Source: Cochliopodium minus (Eukaryota; Discosea; Himatismenida; Cochliopodiidae). From it: a stretch of DNA of 17,846 nucleotides. Both the position numbers and the translations under genes were made by a program. The first letter of the stretch is position 1; each line of letters begins with the position of its first letter. Below the pieces are notes generated by a model. The model was not told the DNA's origin. It worked only from the letters and a program-made list of their open reading frames with translations, and did no database searches. Shown piece by piece: positions 9,642-17,695 of this stretch. The stretch is taken from NCBI GenBank assembly GCA_024220525.1, contig JAMYWO010000027.1:48533-66378 (forward strand), written 5' to 3'.

Positions 9642-11715
9642 TTAATTTGAATGTTCTTTCATCAAATCTTTCATTACAGGTATAACTACATTGGAAGTGT
9701 CTTTGGCCCACATGAGGTCAAGGTGCTCATAACCTTCAAAATGTTCCTTGCGAACAAGACACTTGGGAGGCAAGCAGTTGACAAGTCTTTCATTGTCAGG
9801 AAGAGTGTCATTTTTACCACACAACAAAGCTGTTTTGACATTAAAGTGTTGAATATCATACAAAGGCCTAAAATAAATAAGATAAATAAATAAAAACAAA
9901 AAAAAAAAATTTTCAAAAGAAAAAAAAAATAAAATATTAAAAAATAACAGACAAATTTTAAAAGAAAAATATAATAAGAAATTAATAAAAAATAAAAATA
10001 AAAAAATAACAGACAAATTTTCAAAAGAAAAATGAATAAAATTTAAAAAGAACAATAAAAATGAAAATAAATATAAAAATAAATAAATTAAAAAATAAAA
10101 AACAAATAATTTTTTACATTTGATAGTGTTGATATCCATCATATTTAGTTACCATAGAAGTATCGAACATTTGGAAGGTGGAATGGTGAAGAATCTGGAA
10201 CCAATGAATGACAGACTTTACAGAAGTGGTGGAGTAAAGATGACTGTAGAGCATTTCTTTCTCTTCTGGGTCCATCGCCTTCATTGTCCATCCGAACAAT
10301 ACATTCTGGCAAGTATCCATCAATTTTACCCAATTAGAAGGAGAAAGTGTTCTTCTCCAAAACATGTTGTTACCCTAAAAATAAGTTATTTTATAAAAAA
10401 TATTATTTTTTTATGTTTTAAACAATTTTTGTTTTATTTAAAATACTTTTATTTTTAAATTTTTTTTAAATTTTTTTTACCATAAATATTTTTTTTCCAA
10501 AGATCAAATAACTGAAATCGGGCCTTGTTTCAGCAACAGAGTGGGCAATGGGATTATGCAACCCCTTCAAAAAGACGCAAGGAGCAAGTGCAATGAACAA
10601 TTTTATCTTTGAAGCAATTTCCGGAAAAGAAGAGAAGCAGGCAAATCCAACCGCAGTTCCTTGAGAGAAACCAACATATGTAATTTTTTCTTGTTTGGTT
10701 ACGTCTAAAACTTTCTGTGAAAAAAAAAAAAAATTATTAAAAATTTGAAAGAAATTTTTCGATTTAACTTTAAATATTTTTTAAATTTGATCATAACTTT
10801 GATTAATTTAATTTTTTTTTTTGAATTTATTCATTAATTCCAAAAAAAAAATAAAAAAAAAAAAAAAGTTTTTTACGTGGATCATGGCAGGCAAATCATA
10901 TTGAGCATACTCATCAAGACTGAAATCCCAAAAAGCACTATCAGAAGGTTTGTGACGTCTGCTCTTATTACTATACTTATTCCCTCTGATATTTCCCAAA
11001 AAAACGTCGTATCCTTCATTAGCTAAAGCAATAGGTAAAGAGTTCTCTCCTTTAGTTCTTGAAACGAATGCTTCACTGTTTTGACAAAATCCATGTAAGA
11101 AGAGTACTGCTCCTTTAGATTCTGTTTTAGGAACGATTCTGTGGATGGTGAGGTAGTATTCGTCGTCTGTTTTTGCCCAGTGACTTTCTGCGTCGAATCC
11201 GTGGTATTTGATCAGTTCTAGTGTTCCCCAGTCCCAGAATTCTTGTCTCTTTTCTTTTTTGAAACTGAAAACATGTTTAATTTTGTTGTTAATTCATATT
11301 AAAATTTGTTTGTAAAAATGATCGAGAATAGCATCAATATGAATCAACCAACATTAATAATATAATATAATGTTGAGATATAAAATTTGAACCATTGTAT
11401 ATTTGATTTTATTTTATTTACATTAAATGAATTGGAGAGGAAAATTATATTTATCAATAAATTGGAATGATTCTTTGATATTTGAAATAGTTTGAATTCA
11501 TAATCAATGAACCAAATTTTTCCAATCAAATTATTTTGATATTTCCGTTATTATTTAAATATTTGAATATTGTTATTTTGTTCTTACAATGATTTGGGTA
11601 ATATTCCAGAAAGAAGGAAGGTTATTATTCTGAATAGTTTATCGAAAATCAAAATGAGAGATGCAAAGAATAAATATCCAATTCTGAACGCAGTGAAATT
11701 GTAAAGATCTACCAT
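9642..11715 (-). CDS. Membrane-anchored lipase, gastric/lysosomal acid lipase family
   Basis: Minus strand. Exons: 11588-11715 (ATG 11715), 10877-11264, 10481-10714, 10118-10374, 9642-9867; 1233 nt, 410 residues, all joins in phase. It hydrolyses ester bonds of triacylglycerols or sterol esters in family members. Visible features: one or two hydrophobic segments at about 9-38; LIKYHGF with the expected H-W-A-K-T-D-D entry to the Abhydro_lipase region; LFLHGF oxyanion region; GYDVFLGNIRGNKYS; FWDFSLDEYAQYDLPAMI; nucleophile elbow YVGFSQGTA (S189); Asp in CGKNDTL (D356); His in YEHLDLMWAKD (H384). Length fits the family (about 400). The N-terminus has no typical cleavable signal peptide: it looks like a membrane anchor, implying an ER, endolysosomal or plasma-membrane enzyme. 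Closest to animal LIPA/LIPF and fungal Tgl1/Yeh-type sterol esterases in outline. Confidence 0.88.
9939..10033. repeat. Direct repeat in lipase intron
   Basis: A unit of about 31 bp, AAAAATAACAGACAAATTTT followed by (C)AAAAGAAAAAT, occurs at about 9939-9970 and again at about 10001-10033, within the last lipase intron (9868-10117). It is probably replication slippage or local duplication. Confidence 0.7.
11265..11587 (-). other. 323-bp first intron of the lipase gene
   Basis: Separates the N-terminal membrane-anchor exon from the catalytic body. Minus-strand donor GTAAGA at 11587 and acceptor TTTTCAG at 11265; the phase match (TT + T) supports the join. A 61-codon open frame inside has no recognisable content. 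Confidence 0.65.
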
Positions 11716-11972
11716 TTTGATGAGGATATAAACCTTTATAAAAATAAAAATCAAAAAGAGATTTTTTTTTTATTTTTTATCAAAGGATCGCTTTCAAAAT
11801 TAAAAATTGAAGATTGGGATTAATCTTCGAAGGGAAGATCCTCAAAAAAGAATTGAAGTCAATAAGAAAATTGGTATTCCAATCTAATTTTTCTGAAAAG
11901 AGTCATACATAGGTTGAGGAACTTTTATTTTCCTCTTTTATGAAAATAGTGAAATTTCTATTTTAAATTAAT
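11716..11972. other. Intergenic region upstream of lipase
   Basis: 257 bp between the F-box-GTPase stop codon and the lipase ATG on the minus strand. No reading frame or RNA gene is recognised; expected to hold the lipase promoter. Confidence 0.5.
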
Positions 11973-13281
11973 TTAATAAAAATTTTGAATTGGTCTATTT
12001 TCAATCTTTTTCAATAATTGAATGGATTCTTCAAAAAAGTTAACGAAATTCTCATCAAAGGATGAACACTCAATATATTTCTCCAAACCAAAGTACAAAG
12101 TACAAAGTCTCTCACCATCTTGGAAAGTAAATTTTATGGTTATTCACTAAAATAAAAAATAAAAAATAAAAATAAATGAAAATCATATTTTACATAAATT
12201 TTTTAAAAGTTTCTATTTTTACCAATTTTTTTTTGTATTTCTTTTGGGCCATTTCTCAAATCAGTTTTGGTTCCAACCAGAATGACTTTCGCACCAGACA
12301 AATGATGTTTTATTTCAGGAAGCCATTTTTCTTCAGCGTAAAAACAAGAAGCAGAACAGACAACAGAAAAGCAGAGAAAAACAACTTTTGTACCAATGTA
12401 ATAATAGAATCTTGATCTTTTATTTATAAAATGGTTTATTAAATATTAATTAATTGCAAAAAAAAAAATATTTACCTTTCTACTTCGTTGGGATCAACTA
12501 CTTGGAAGTTATATAACTCCCCTCCTTTCATTCTTTTGTAAATGAAAGTTTGAGGTATTATGGTATGTTTCTCTTTTTCATCTTTAGTTTTAATATTTGT
12601 CAATCTGTGAAAAAGAGTTGTTTTTCATTTTAATATTATTTTTTAAAAAAATTTTTTTTTTTGTTATTTGTTACCAATTTTGGGACTTCCTAAAATAGAT
12701 AATATTTAGATTCAAATTTGAATGAAAAAAAAATATCAATTTTTTAATTTACCAATCAAGGCAATCTTAAGTTTTTTGCAATTTAAAACTAATCAATAAA
12801 AAAAATTAAAATAAAATCATTTTAATTTTTACTTTCAAGGGTGAACTGTTTTGTTATTTGATCTTTCAGCTTTAAATCTAAATATTTAAACAACTCTAAA
12901 TTTAATAGTATAGCATTCCAAACCTAAATTTAATTATCACTTAATGATTTTTTATAATTTTTTTTTTGACACTATCATCCCCTTGATTCAAAGAATTAAT
13001 TTCAAAACAATAGATTAAAAAACTAGATTATTTCACCCACTATCTCATTCCATTTTTTGGAAACAAAACAACTATTTTTATTAGAATTAAAAAATAATTA
13101 TTCAGATTGAGAATCAAAAGTTATTTATTGAAATAGTTTAACCAGTTTGGTTATTTACCATATTAGTAATTCTTTTACATTCAAATATGAAAAAATCTGA
13201 TTCCCTATAAAATTTAATAAATACCTTCAAATACAAATAAAAATAAAATAGAAAATACGTATATTCTTTGGAAATCTCCAT
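11973..13281 (-). CDS. F-box - Rho-like GTPase fusion, atypical
   Basis: Minus strand. Exons: 13259-13281 (ATG 13281), 13159-13224, 13041-13071, 12833-12923, 12753-12788, 12675-12689, 12476-12626, 12223-12416, 11973-12118; 753 nt, 250 residues, all in phase. Residues 8-50 look like an F-box (IGNQIFSYLNVKELL, then VSKKWNEIVW), which would bind SKP1 in SCF ubiquitin ligases. Residues 75-245 are a Ras-superfamily GTPase closest to Rho: P-loop GSPKIGKTT (83-91), effector Thr in IIPQTF (T114), VFLCFSVV, EEKWLPEI, VGTKTDLR (TKxD), and ECSS (G5 region). Switch II is degenerate: DTAGQE is replaced by DPNEVE, so the catalytic Gln and invariant Gly are missing. There is no C-terminal CAAX box. Eight introns include one of only 34 bp and a 15-nt microexon. 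The acceptor before exon 12476-12626 is AT instead of AG. Confidence 0.78.
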
Positions 13282-13345
13282 TTTTTTTATAATTTTTATT
13301 TTAATTAATTTTTAATTATTTAAATCGAGATTATTTATTGTTTTT
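13282..13345. other. Very short intergenic spacer
   Basis: 64 bp between the stop codon of the upstream minus-strand gene and the ATG of the F-box-GTPase. Nearly all A/T. The spacing shows how tightly these genes are packed despite their introns. Confidence 0.5.
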
Positions 13346-14187
13346 TTAAATTGATATTTCCTTGGCAAGATTAAAGTTGGATCCATTTTTCCTAAGATAG
13401 TTTTCGATTGTACGGACACCAGAAAGATACTTGTGGATTTTCATTGAGACATTGTGAGCAACACAAACCTTTTTTTAAAAAAAATTAAAAAAGATCAGGA
13501 AGGCTATTAATAAGGCATAAATAAATAAAAATGATTTTAAATAAATTAAATTATTAAATTAAGAATTGATACCATCATATAAAATTCTTTGACGTTGTAA
13601 TTTTTCAAATTAAAATTCCAACCTCCACCCCACTTATAGTTGACCTTTTATTCAAATTTAAAAATAAAAATAAAAATAAAAATAAAAATAAAAATAAAAT
13701 AAAATTAATTAAAAAATAAAAATATTTTATTAAGTATAAAAATAAAAAATCATCAATGACAAATAAAAAAGAAAATGAAGTTTAAAAAATAATCACAATG
13801 ATAAAAAAATCGATAACAAAAAAAAAAAAAAAATAAAAAAAAAAAAATAAAAAAAAAATAATTAATAAAATAAAAATGTAATAAAATAAAATAAAGAAAT
13901 AATATGAAATAATATGAAAAAAAAAGGGTACCGTTGACACTCAATGACAAATAATCCATGTTGTAGTCATTGGGGGTGAAGAACTGTTCAGTCATGTCGG
14001 GCTTGGGGTTGTAAGAATACTGGTAGAAGCTCTCGGACTCCACGGAGCCGAAGAAAATGGAGTTGGGGATCTTCTTGATGTTGAGGAGGGTCGTCAGGAC
14101 GAAGCCGTTCTCGATCCAGCCCAGGAAGTTGGAGAGAATTGGCCCAAAATCTTTCGTAGTGCAGCCGACTGTCAGTGGTTTAGGTTT
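13346..14187 (-). CDS. Unrecognised protein with GC-rich exon, 5' end not resolved
   Basis: Minus strand. Exons: 13939-14187 (83 codons), 13573-13644 (24 codons), 13346-13468 (40 codons plus TAA), all in phase 0; an earlier exon may lie at about 14395-14459 (DDGVDFFTDADSIRRRITII). I do not recognise the family. The main exon reads KPLTVGCTTKDFGPILSNFL, then IENGFVLTTLLNIKKIPNS and FFGSVESESFYQYSY; the last exons are Trp/Gly-rich (VNYKWGGGWNF) and basic. No signal peptide or membrane segment is seen in this part. Exon 13939-14187 uses mostly C- or G-ending codons (ATC, AAC, CTC, AAG, TTC), unlike every neighbouring gene and unlike its own other exons. The donor is uncertain: GTCAAC at 13938 keeps the frame, while the better-looking GTACCC at 13931 does not. 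Its start is probably beyond the N at 14460. Confidence 0.6.
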
Positions 14188-14394
14188 CTATCAATTTAAT
14201 CAAGAAAAACAAAAATATTAAAAGAAAAAAATGTAATCTAATGTTTGAATAGTATATTCAAAAAAATATTTGAAGTAATCAACTAAAATAATTTGTTTTT
14301 TTTTAAAAAAAATTGGAAATTGAAATGAATGATAAAAAATTAAAATTTAAAAAACTAAATTGATAAAAAATTTAAAATTTTAAAATAATGTCAA
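14188..14394. other. A/T-rich intron between probable exons
   Basis: About 200 bp with no coding potential, ending on the minus strand in the acceptor TTGATAG at 14188. No separate feature is recognised. Confidence 0.4.
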
Positions 14395-14459
14395 CACCAA
14401 TAATGGTAATCCTCCTTCTAATAGAATCAGCGTCAGTGAAAAAATCAACACCATCATCA
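14395..14459 (-). CDS. Possible upstream exon of the GC-rich-exon gene
   Basis: Between the N at 14460 and about 14395 the minus strand is open and not low-complexity (reads DDGVDFFTDADSIRRRITII). A donor GTTGAC after the Gly codon would join in phase 0 to the exon ending at 14187. The plus strand is also open here (Asn/Ser-rich), so strand assignment is a guess; the compositional break relative to flanking A/T supports some coding exon. Confidence 0.35.
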
Positions 14460-14460
14460 N
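14460..14460. other. Single ambiguous base, probable assembly gap
   Basis: An N flanked on the left by unique sequence and on the right by (TTTTTTA)n repeats. The minus-strand gene to its left and the plus-strand gene to its right both lack their 5' ends here, which suits a gap of unknown size inside a divergent gene pair. Confidence 0.65.
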
Positions 14461-14575
14461 TTTTTATTTTTTATTTTTTATTTTTTATTTTTTATTTTTT
14501 ATTTTTTTATTTTTTTATTTTTTTATTTTTTATTTTTAATTTTTAATTTTTTATTTTTTATTTTTTTTTAATTTT
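14461..14575. repeat. (TTTTTAT)n low-complexity tract
   Basis: Period-7 and period-8 T-rich repeats (TTTTTAT, TTTTTTAT) run from the N up to the acceptor at 14580-14581. They form the visible end of a plus-strand intron. Confidence 0.75.
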
Positions 14576-14581
14576 AAAAAG

Positions 14582-14926
14582 GGAGATATCACTACTTTCC
14601 AAAATAAAGTAGCAGAAGGTGTATCTTATTTTGGGTCAGACAGATTGGTTGTTGGATTAATCACTAGTAATCCAAACACCAACACTCCATTCACTTATGC
14701 GGAAATGCAACAAAGATTCCAAATCTTGAAGAATGCTAACGTAACCAACATTGCAATCTGGGATACTCCTATTCCAACAAACATAGACTGGTAAAAAATA
14801 AAAAAAATAAAAATTATTTATAACTGTCCCACATTTTAAAATGGGGATTTTAAATAAAAAAAAAAATTTTTTTAAATTAAATTTTTTAATTTTAGGTGGA
14901 GTTTGATGGAACAATATTTAAGATAA
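14582..14926 (+). CDS. C-terminal exons of an unrecognised, possibly TIM-barrel-type protein
   Basis: Partial gene. Exons 14582-14790 and 14896-14926 joined through a 105-bp intron; the phase match (TG + G) gives IDWWSLMEQYLR and a TAA at 14924-14926, 79 residues visible. The pattern (LVVGLITSNPNTNTPFTYAE, then QQRFQILKNANVTNIAIWD) alternates hydrophobic strands with amphipathic helices and ends with a Trp-bearing strand, as in the last two units of a beta/alpha barrel such as glycoside hydrolases; this is only a structural impression. No catalytic residue can be assigned. The 5' part lies beyond the N at 14460. AATAAA at 14969-14974, 43 bases after the stop, is a plausible polyadenylation signal. 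Confidence 0.65.
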
Positions 14927-15079
14927 ATCAAAAAAAAAAGCAAATCATTTGAATAATCAACCTTTCTCAATAAAATCTTTTTTTAGTTTTTAACCATAAA
15001 GTTTTTACTAAAAAGTTTTCAAAAAAAAATTTTGGAAGTTTTATTTTCAAATTTCATAGAATTTTAATCATTAAATTTT
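14927..15079. other. Convergent intergenic region with polyadenylation signal
   Basis: 153 bp between two facing stop codons (14926 plus, 15080 minus). AATAAA at 14969-14974 serves the plus-strand gene in all likelihood. Confidence 0.5.
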
Positions 15080-15957
15080 TTAATTTTTCAAATTGTTTAT
15101 TATTTGATTCAATTGGTTTCTGTTTGTTTCGCATCTTAACAGATAATCTCTGAAGCAATTAAATTCGTATTCTGATACTTTTTTTGGGATAGTGAAGAAG
15201 CCATTAACATTCTCCAGTTCTTTTTTGTTGGATTCGATTTTGATGTCTATTTGTTTTAGTTTGTTTTCCAAGTCTTTGAGTTGATCATTCACGGAAGATG
15301 GATCAAATACTCCCACACTAAAAAGTATAAGATAATATTAGTTGTAATAAACAAATGATAAATTGATAATTTGGAAACATTTTAGTATCTTATGTTGGGA
15401 TATAAAATTGATCCATCATATGGAGATTTTTTTTTAATGAGGAATATAATTTTAATCCAACATATTTATATTTGGCTTAATTGTAAGAAAAAATTTATTG
15501 AAAGGGGTATCAAAATAAATGATTCGATCAATAATAGTATTTTAAGTGTAGATATACAAATTATATGTCTGATTAATTCTTTAAAAAAAAAATTTTAATT
15601 ATATTTGTACCGTTCTCTTTCTCTCAGTGTTTGTGTGATATCATTTATTGGAATTATCAATTTTTTCTGGATTCTATAGGTCTCCATCAATAAGGTATCC
15701 TTATCTTTCCAATCACGTTCACTCAATTCAAATATTTGTGTTTTGATTTCGAGAAATAATGTCTTTTCGCCATTCACAAAGGAGAATTTGGCAGTATTAT
15801 CCAGATTCTTCAATACTTTGGGTCCTATGTACTCTGATTTTTCGCACTCCCATTTCTTCTTTTGGAAGATATCAAATATTCCCAATACATATTTGCTTTT
15901 TTTAATATATATCGCTATTCTCAACTCTCTATCCTCTAATTTTATACATTTAAACAT
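15080..15957 (-). CDS. Unrecognised small protein with C-terminal coiled coil
   Basis: Minus strand, complete. Exons 15611-15957 (ATG 15957) and 15080-15317, intron of 293 bp; the join is in phase (CG + T) and the product has 194 residues. I do not recognise the family. The first 80 residues look like mixed beta-strand (RIAIYIKKSKYVLGIFDIF, WECEKSEYIG, KFSFVNGEKTLFLEI). Residues about 125-160 (DQLKDLENKLKQIDIKIES) have heptad-spaced Leu/Ile and are a short coiled coil, followed by a charged helical tail. No signal peptide or membrane span. It may bind another protein through the coiled coil. The start lies 139 bp from that of the divergent P450 gene. Confidence 0.75.
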
Positions 15958-16096
15958 TTTTTTTTTTTTATTTTTATTTTTCTATTTTTTGCAAAGAGAA
16001 TTCTTTTATTGTTATGTTATGAAATATTTCTATTGAAGGAAATTGATTTATATTACCACATGCAAATGTTTTTATTCAATATTTTGAAAAAAAAAA
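15958..16096. promoter_or_regulatory. Divergent intergenic region, candidate bidirectional promoter
   Basis: 139 bp between the ATG at 15957 (minus) and the ATG at 16097 (plus). Both ends carry T or A homopolymers next to the start codon (T run 15959-15969; A run 16087-16097). No TATA-like element can be told apart from the A/T background. Confidence 0.45.
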
Positions 16097-17695
16097 ATGA
16101 TCTTCTCTTTTTCAATATATTCACTTATATTCATTCTTTTAATATTATTGATAGGTTAAAAAAAAAATATATAATCCAAAATTCAAAATTTAAACCTTTT
16201 ATTTAAATTTTATGTGCAGTTTCTGAATGGATATACACTTTGATGGTAAAATAAAAAATATTCACAAAAAAATAAAAAATAATAACTATATTGACAGAAT
16301 AGACCAGTTGATGGTCCAATAGGGATTCCATTTTTCTATAATATATTTGAAATAATAAAGAATAAAGATGATTTCTACGAGTAATAAATTATAATTTCAT
16401 CAAGGGGTTTTTATTTAAAAATAAAAAATAAAAATTAATTAGGAAATATCACATGAAAAATTTTTATAAATATGGAAAAAATTATACAGTAAGAGGACCA
16501 TACCCAGATCCACTATTGTTAACAAGTTGTGAAGGTAAAAAAAAAAAAATAAAAATTAATATTAAAAAAATATTTGATAAAATTTTTAGTCGAAGTTGCT
16601 GAACATTTTTTGAAAACAAACTTTGATAATTACATCAAAGGAAAACTGTTCATTGAGATTTTGTCTCAAATTTTGGGAAATGGTATCTTTGTAGCGAATC
16701 ACGAAAATTGGTTTTTTAAAATTTTTTTTTTTTTTAAATTTAATAATTTTTATTTGAGAATTTATTTTACATTAATGTTAGTTAATAAACTTTTTTTTTT
16801 TTTTTTGTTAAAAAATTAAAGGTACAAACAAAGAAAAACAGCTGCAAATTTGTTCAAAAAAAGAATTATGAAAGGATTTGAGAGGGTTTATGAAACACAC
16901 AACAAAGATTTGGAGGATGTTTTGAACGATAATTCCGCCAAAGAAATCGACGTTCAAAAACTTTTCAATGCTTTTACTATGGACACTTTTTTTGAGATTG
17001 GTTTTAGCTACAATTTGGATAGTTTGAAAAAAGAAAATAACATTCAAAAAGCGTTTGACGATTGTGTTGGTAAATTTTTTTGTTATTTATATTTATATTT
17101 ATATTTTCATTTAATATTTTATTTTTATTTTTATTTTTATGTTTATTTTTATTCTTATTTTTATTTATTATTATTTTTTTTTTTTTTATTTTTATTTTTA
17201 TTATTTTGTTATTTTTATTATTATTATTATTTTTATTTTTATTCTTATTTTTATTATTTTGTTATTTTTATTTTTATTTTTATTTTTATATTTTATATTA
17301 TCATTTAATATTTTTTTTTTTTTTTTTATTTTCATTTTTATTTTTATATTTTCATTTAATATTTTGTTATTTTTATTTTCATTTTCATTTATTTTTATTA
17401 TTATTATTATTTTATTTTTATTTTTATTATTTTATTATTTTGTTATTTTTATTTTTATTTTTATTTTTATATTTTTATATTTTCTTAATATTTTTTTTTT
17501 TTTTTTTATTTCCAGGATTTATCATTGCCAACATCATGAACCCCTTTCAAATTCTTTTACATTTTTCAGATAGAAAGAGATTTCAAGAAAAATTTAGAGA
17601 CATTAGATAACTTTGTTTACAAAGTCATTGATGAAAGGCTGCAAGAAAAAAAAAACAATAAAGCCAAAGAAGACATTCTCGAGTTTTATTTGAAT
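16097..17695 (+). CDS. Cytochrome P450, N-terminal half (gene continues past window)
   Basis: Exons: 16097-16154, 16220-16245, 16298-16380, 16443-16534, 16590-16710, 16822-17069, 17516-17695; all joins in phase. Residues 1-19 form the ER membrane anchor (MIFSFSIYSLIFILLILLI), then GPIGIPFFYN (the proline-rich hinge), ILGNGIFVANHENWYKQRKT (helix C WxxQRK, which contacts a haem propionate), FTMDTFFEIGF, and DNFVYKVIDER. The W-x-x-Q-R-K and F-x-x-D-x-x-x-x-x-x-F pattern suits the CYP4/CYP86/CYP704-type clans, which often hydroxylate fatty acids; substrate is not determined here. The oxygen-binding helix, ExxR and haem-cysteine regions lie beyond the window. The last exon has a one-base surplus at 17541-17547 (CCCCTTT): before it the frame reads IIANIMNPF, after it KFFYIFQIERDFKKNLE in the next frame. 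Confidence 0.85.
17070..17515 (+). repeat. 446-bp T-rich low-complexity P450 intron
   Basis: Almost entirely TTTTTA/TTTA units between donor GTAAAT (17070) and acceptor TTTCCAG (17515). The long Phe/Leu/Ile/Tyr open frames here are composition artefacts. Repeats of TTTTTATTTTTATT suggest expansion by slippage. Confidence 0.8.

Noticed and set aside
11344-11529. 61-codon minus-strand frame
   Set aside because: Sits inside the first lipase intron, is low-complexity and has no motif; the flanking exons join in phase without it.
12119-12148. Acceptor TTTTAG at about 12146 for the last GTPase exon
   Set aside because: It gives a stop codon at once; the acceptor CCAAG at 12119 is in phase and gives the expected approach to ECSS.
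12176-12415. 79-codon plus-strand frame
   Set aside because: Antisense to the GTPase exon with TKxD.
13346-14187. Aspartic protease identity for the GC-rich-exon gene
   Set aside because: IFFGS followed by a Tyr-rich strand and SVNG recalls pepsin-like enzymes, but no catalytic Asp-Thr/Ser-Gly motif is present in the visible exons.
17080-17610. Long open frames of Phe/Ile/Leu/Tyr
   Set aside because: They are translations of the T-rich P450 intron; the real exons flanking it join in phase.
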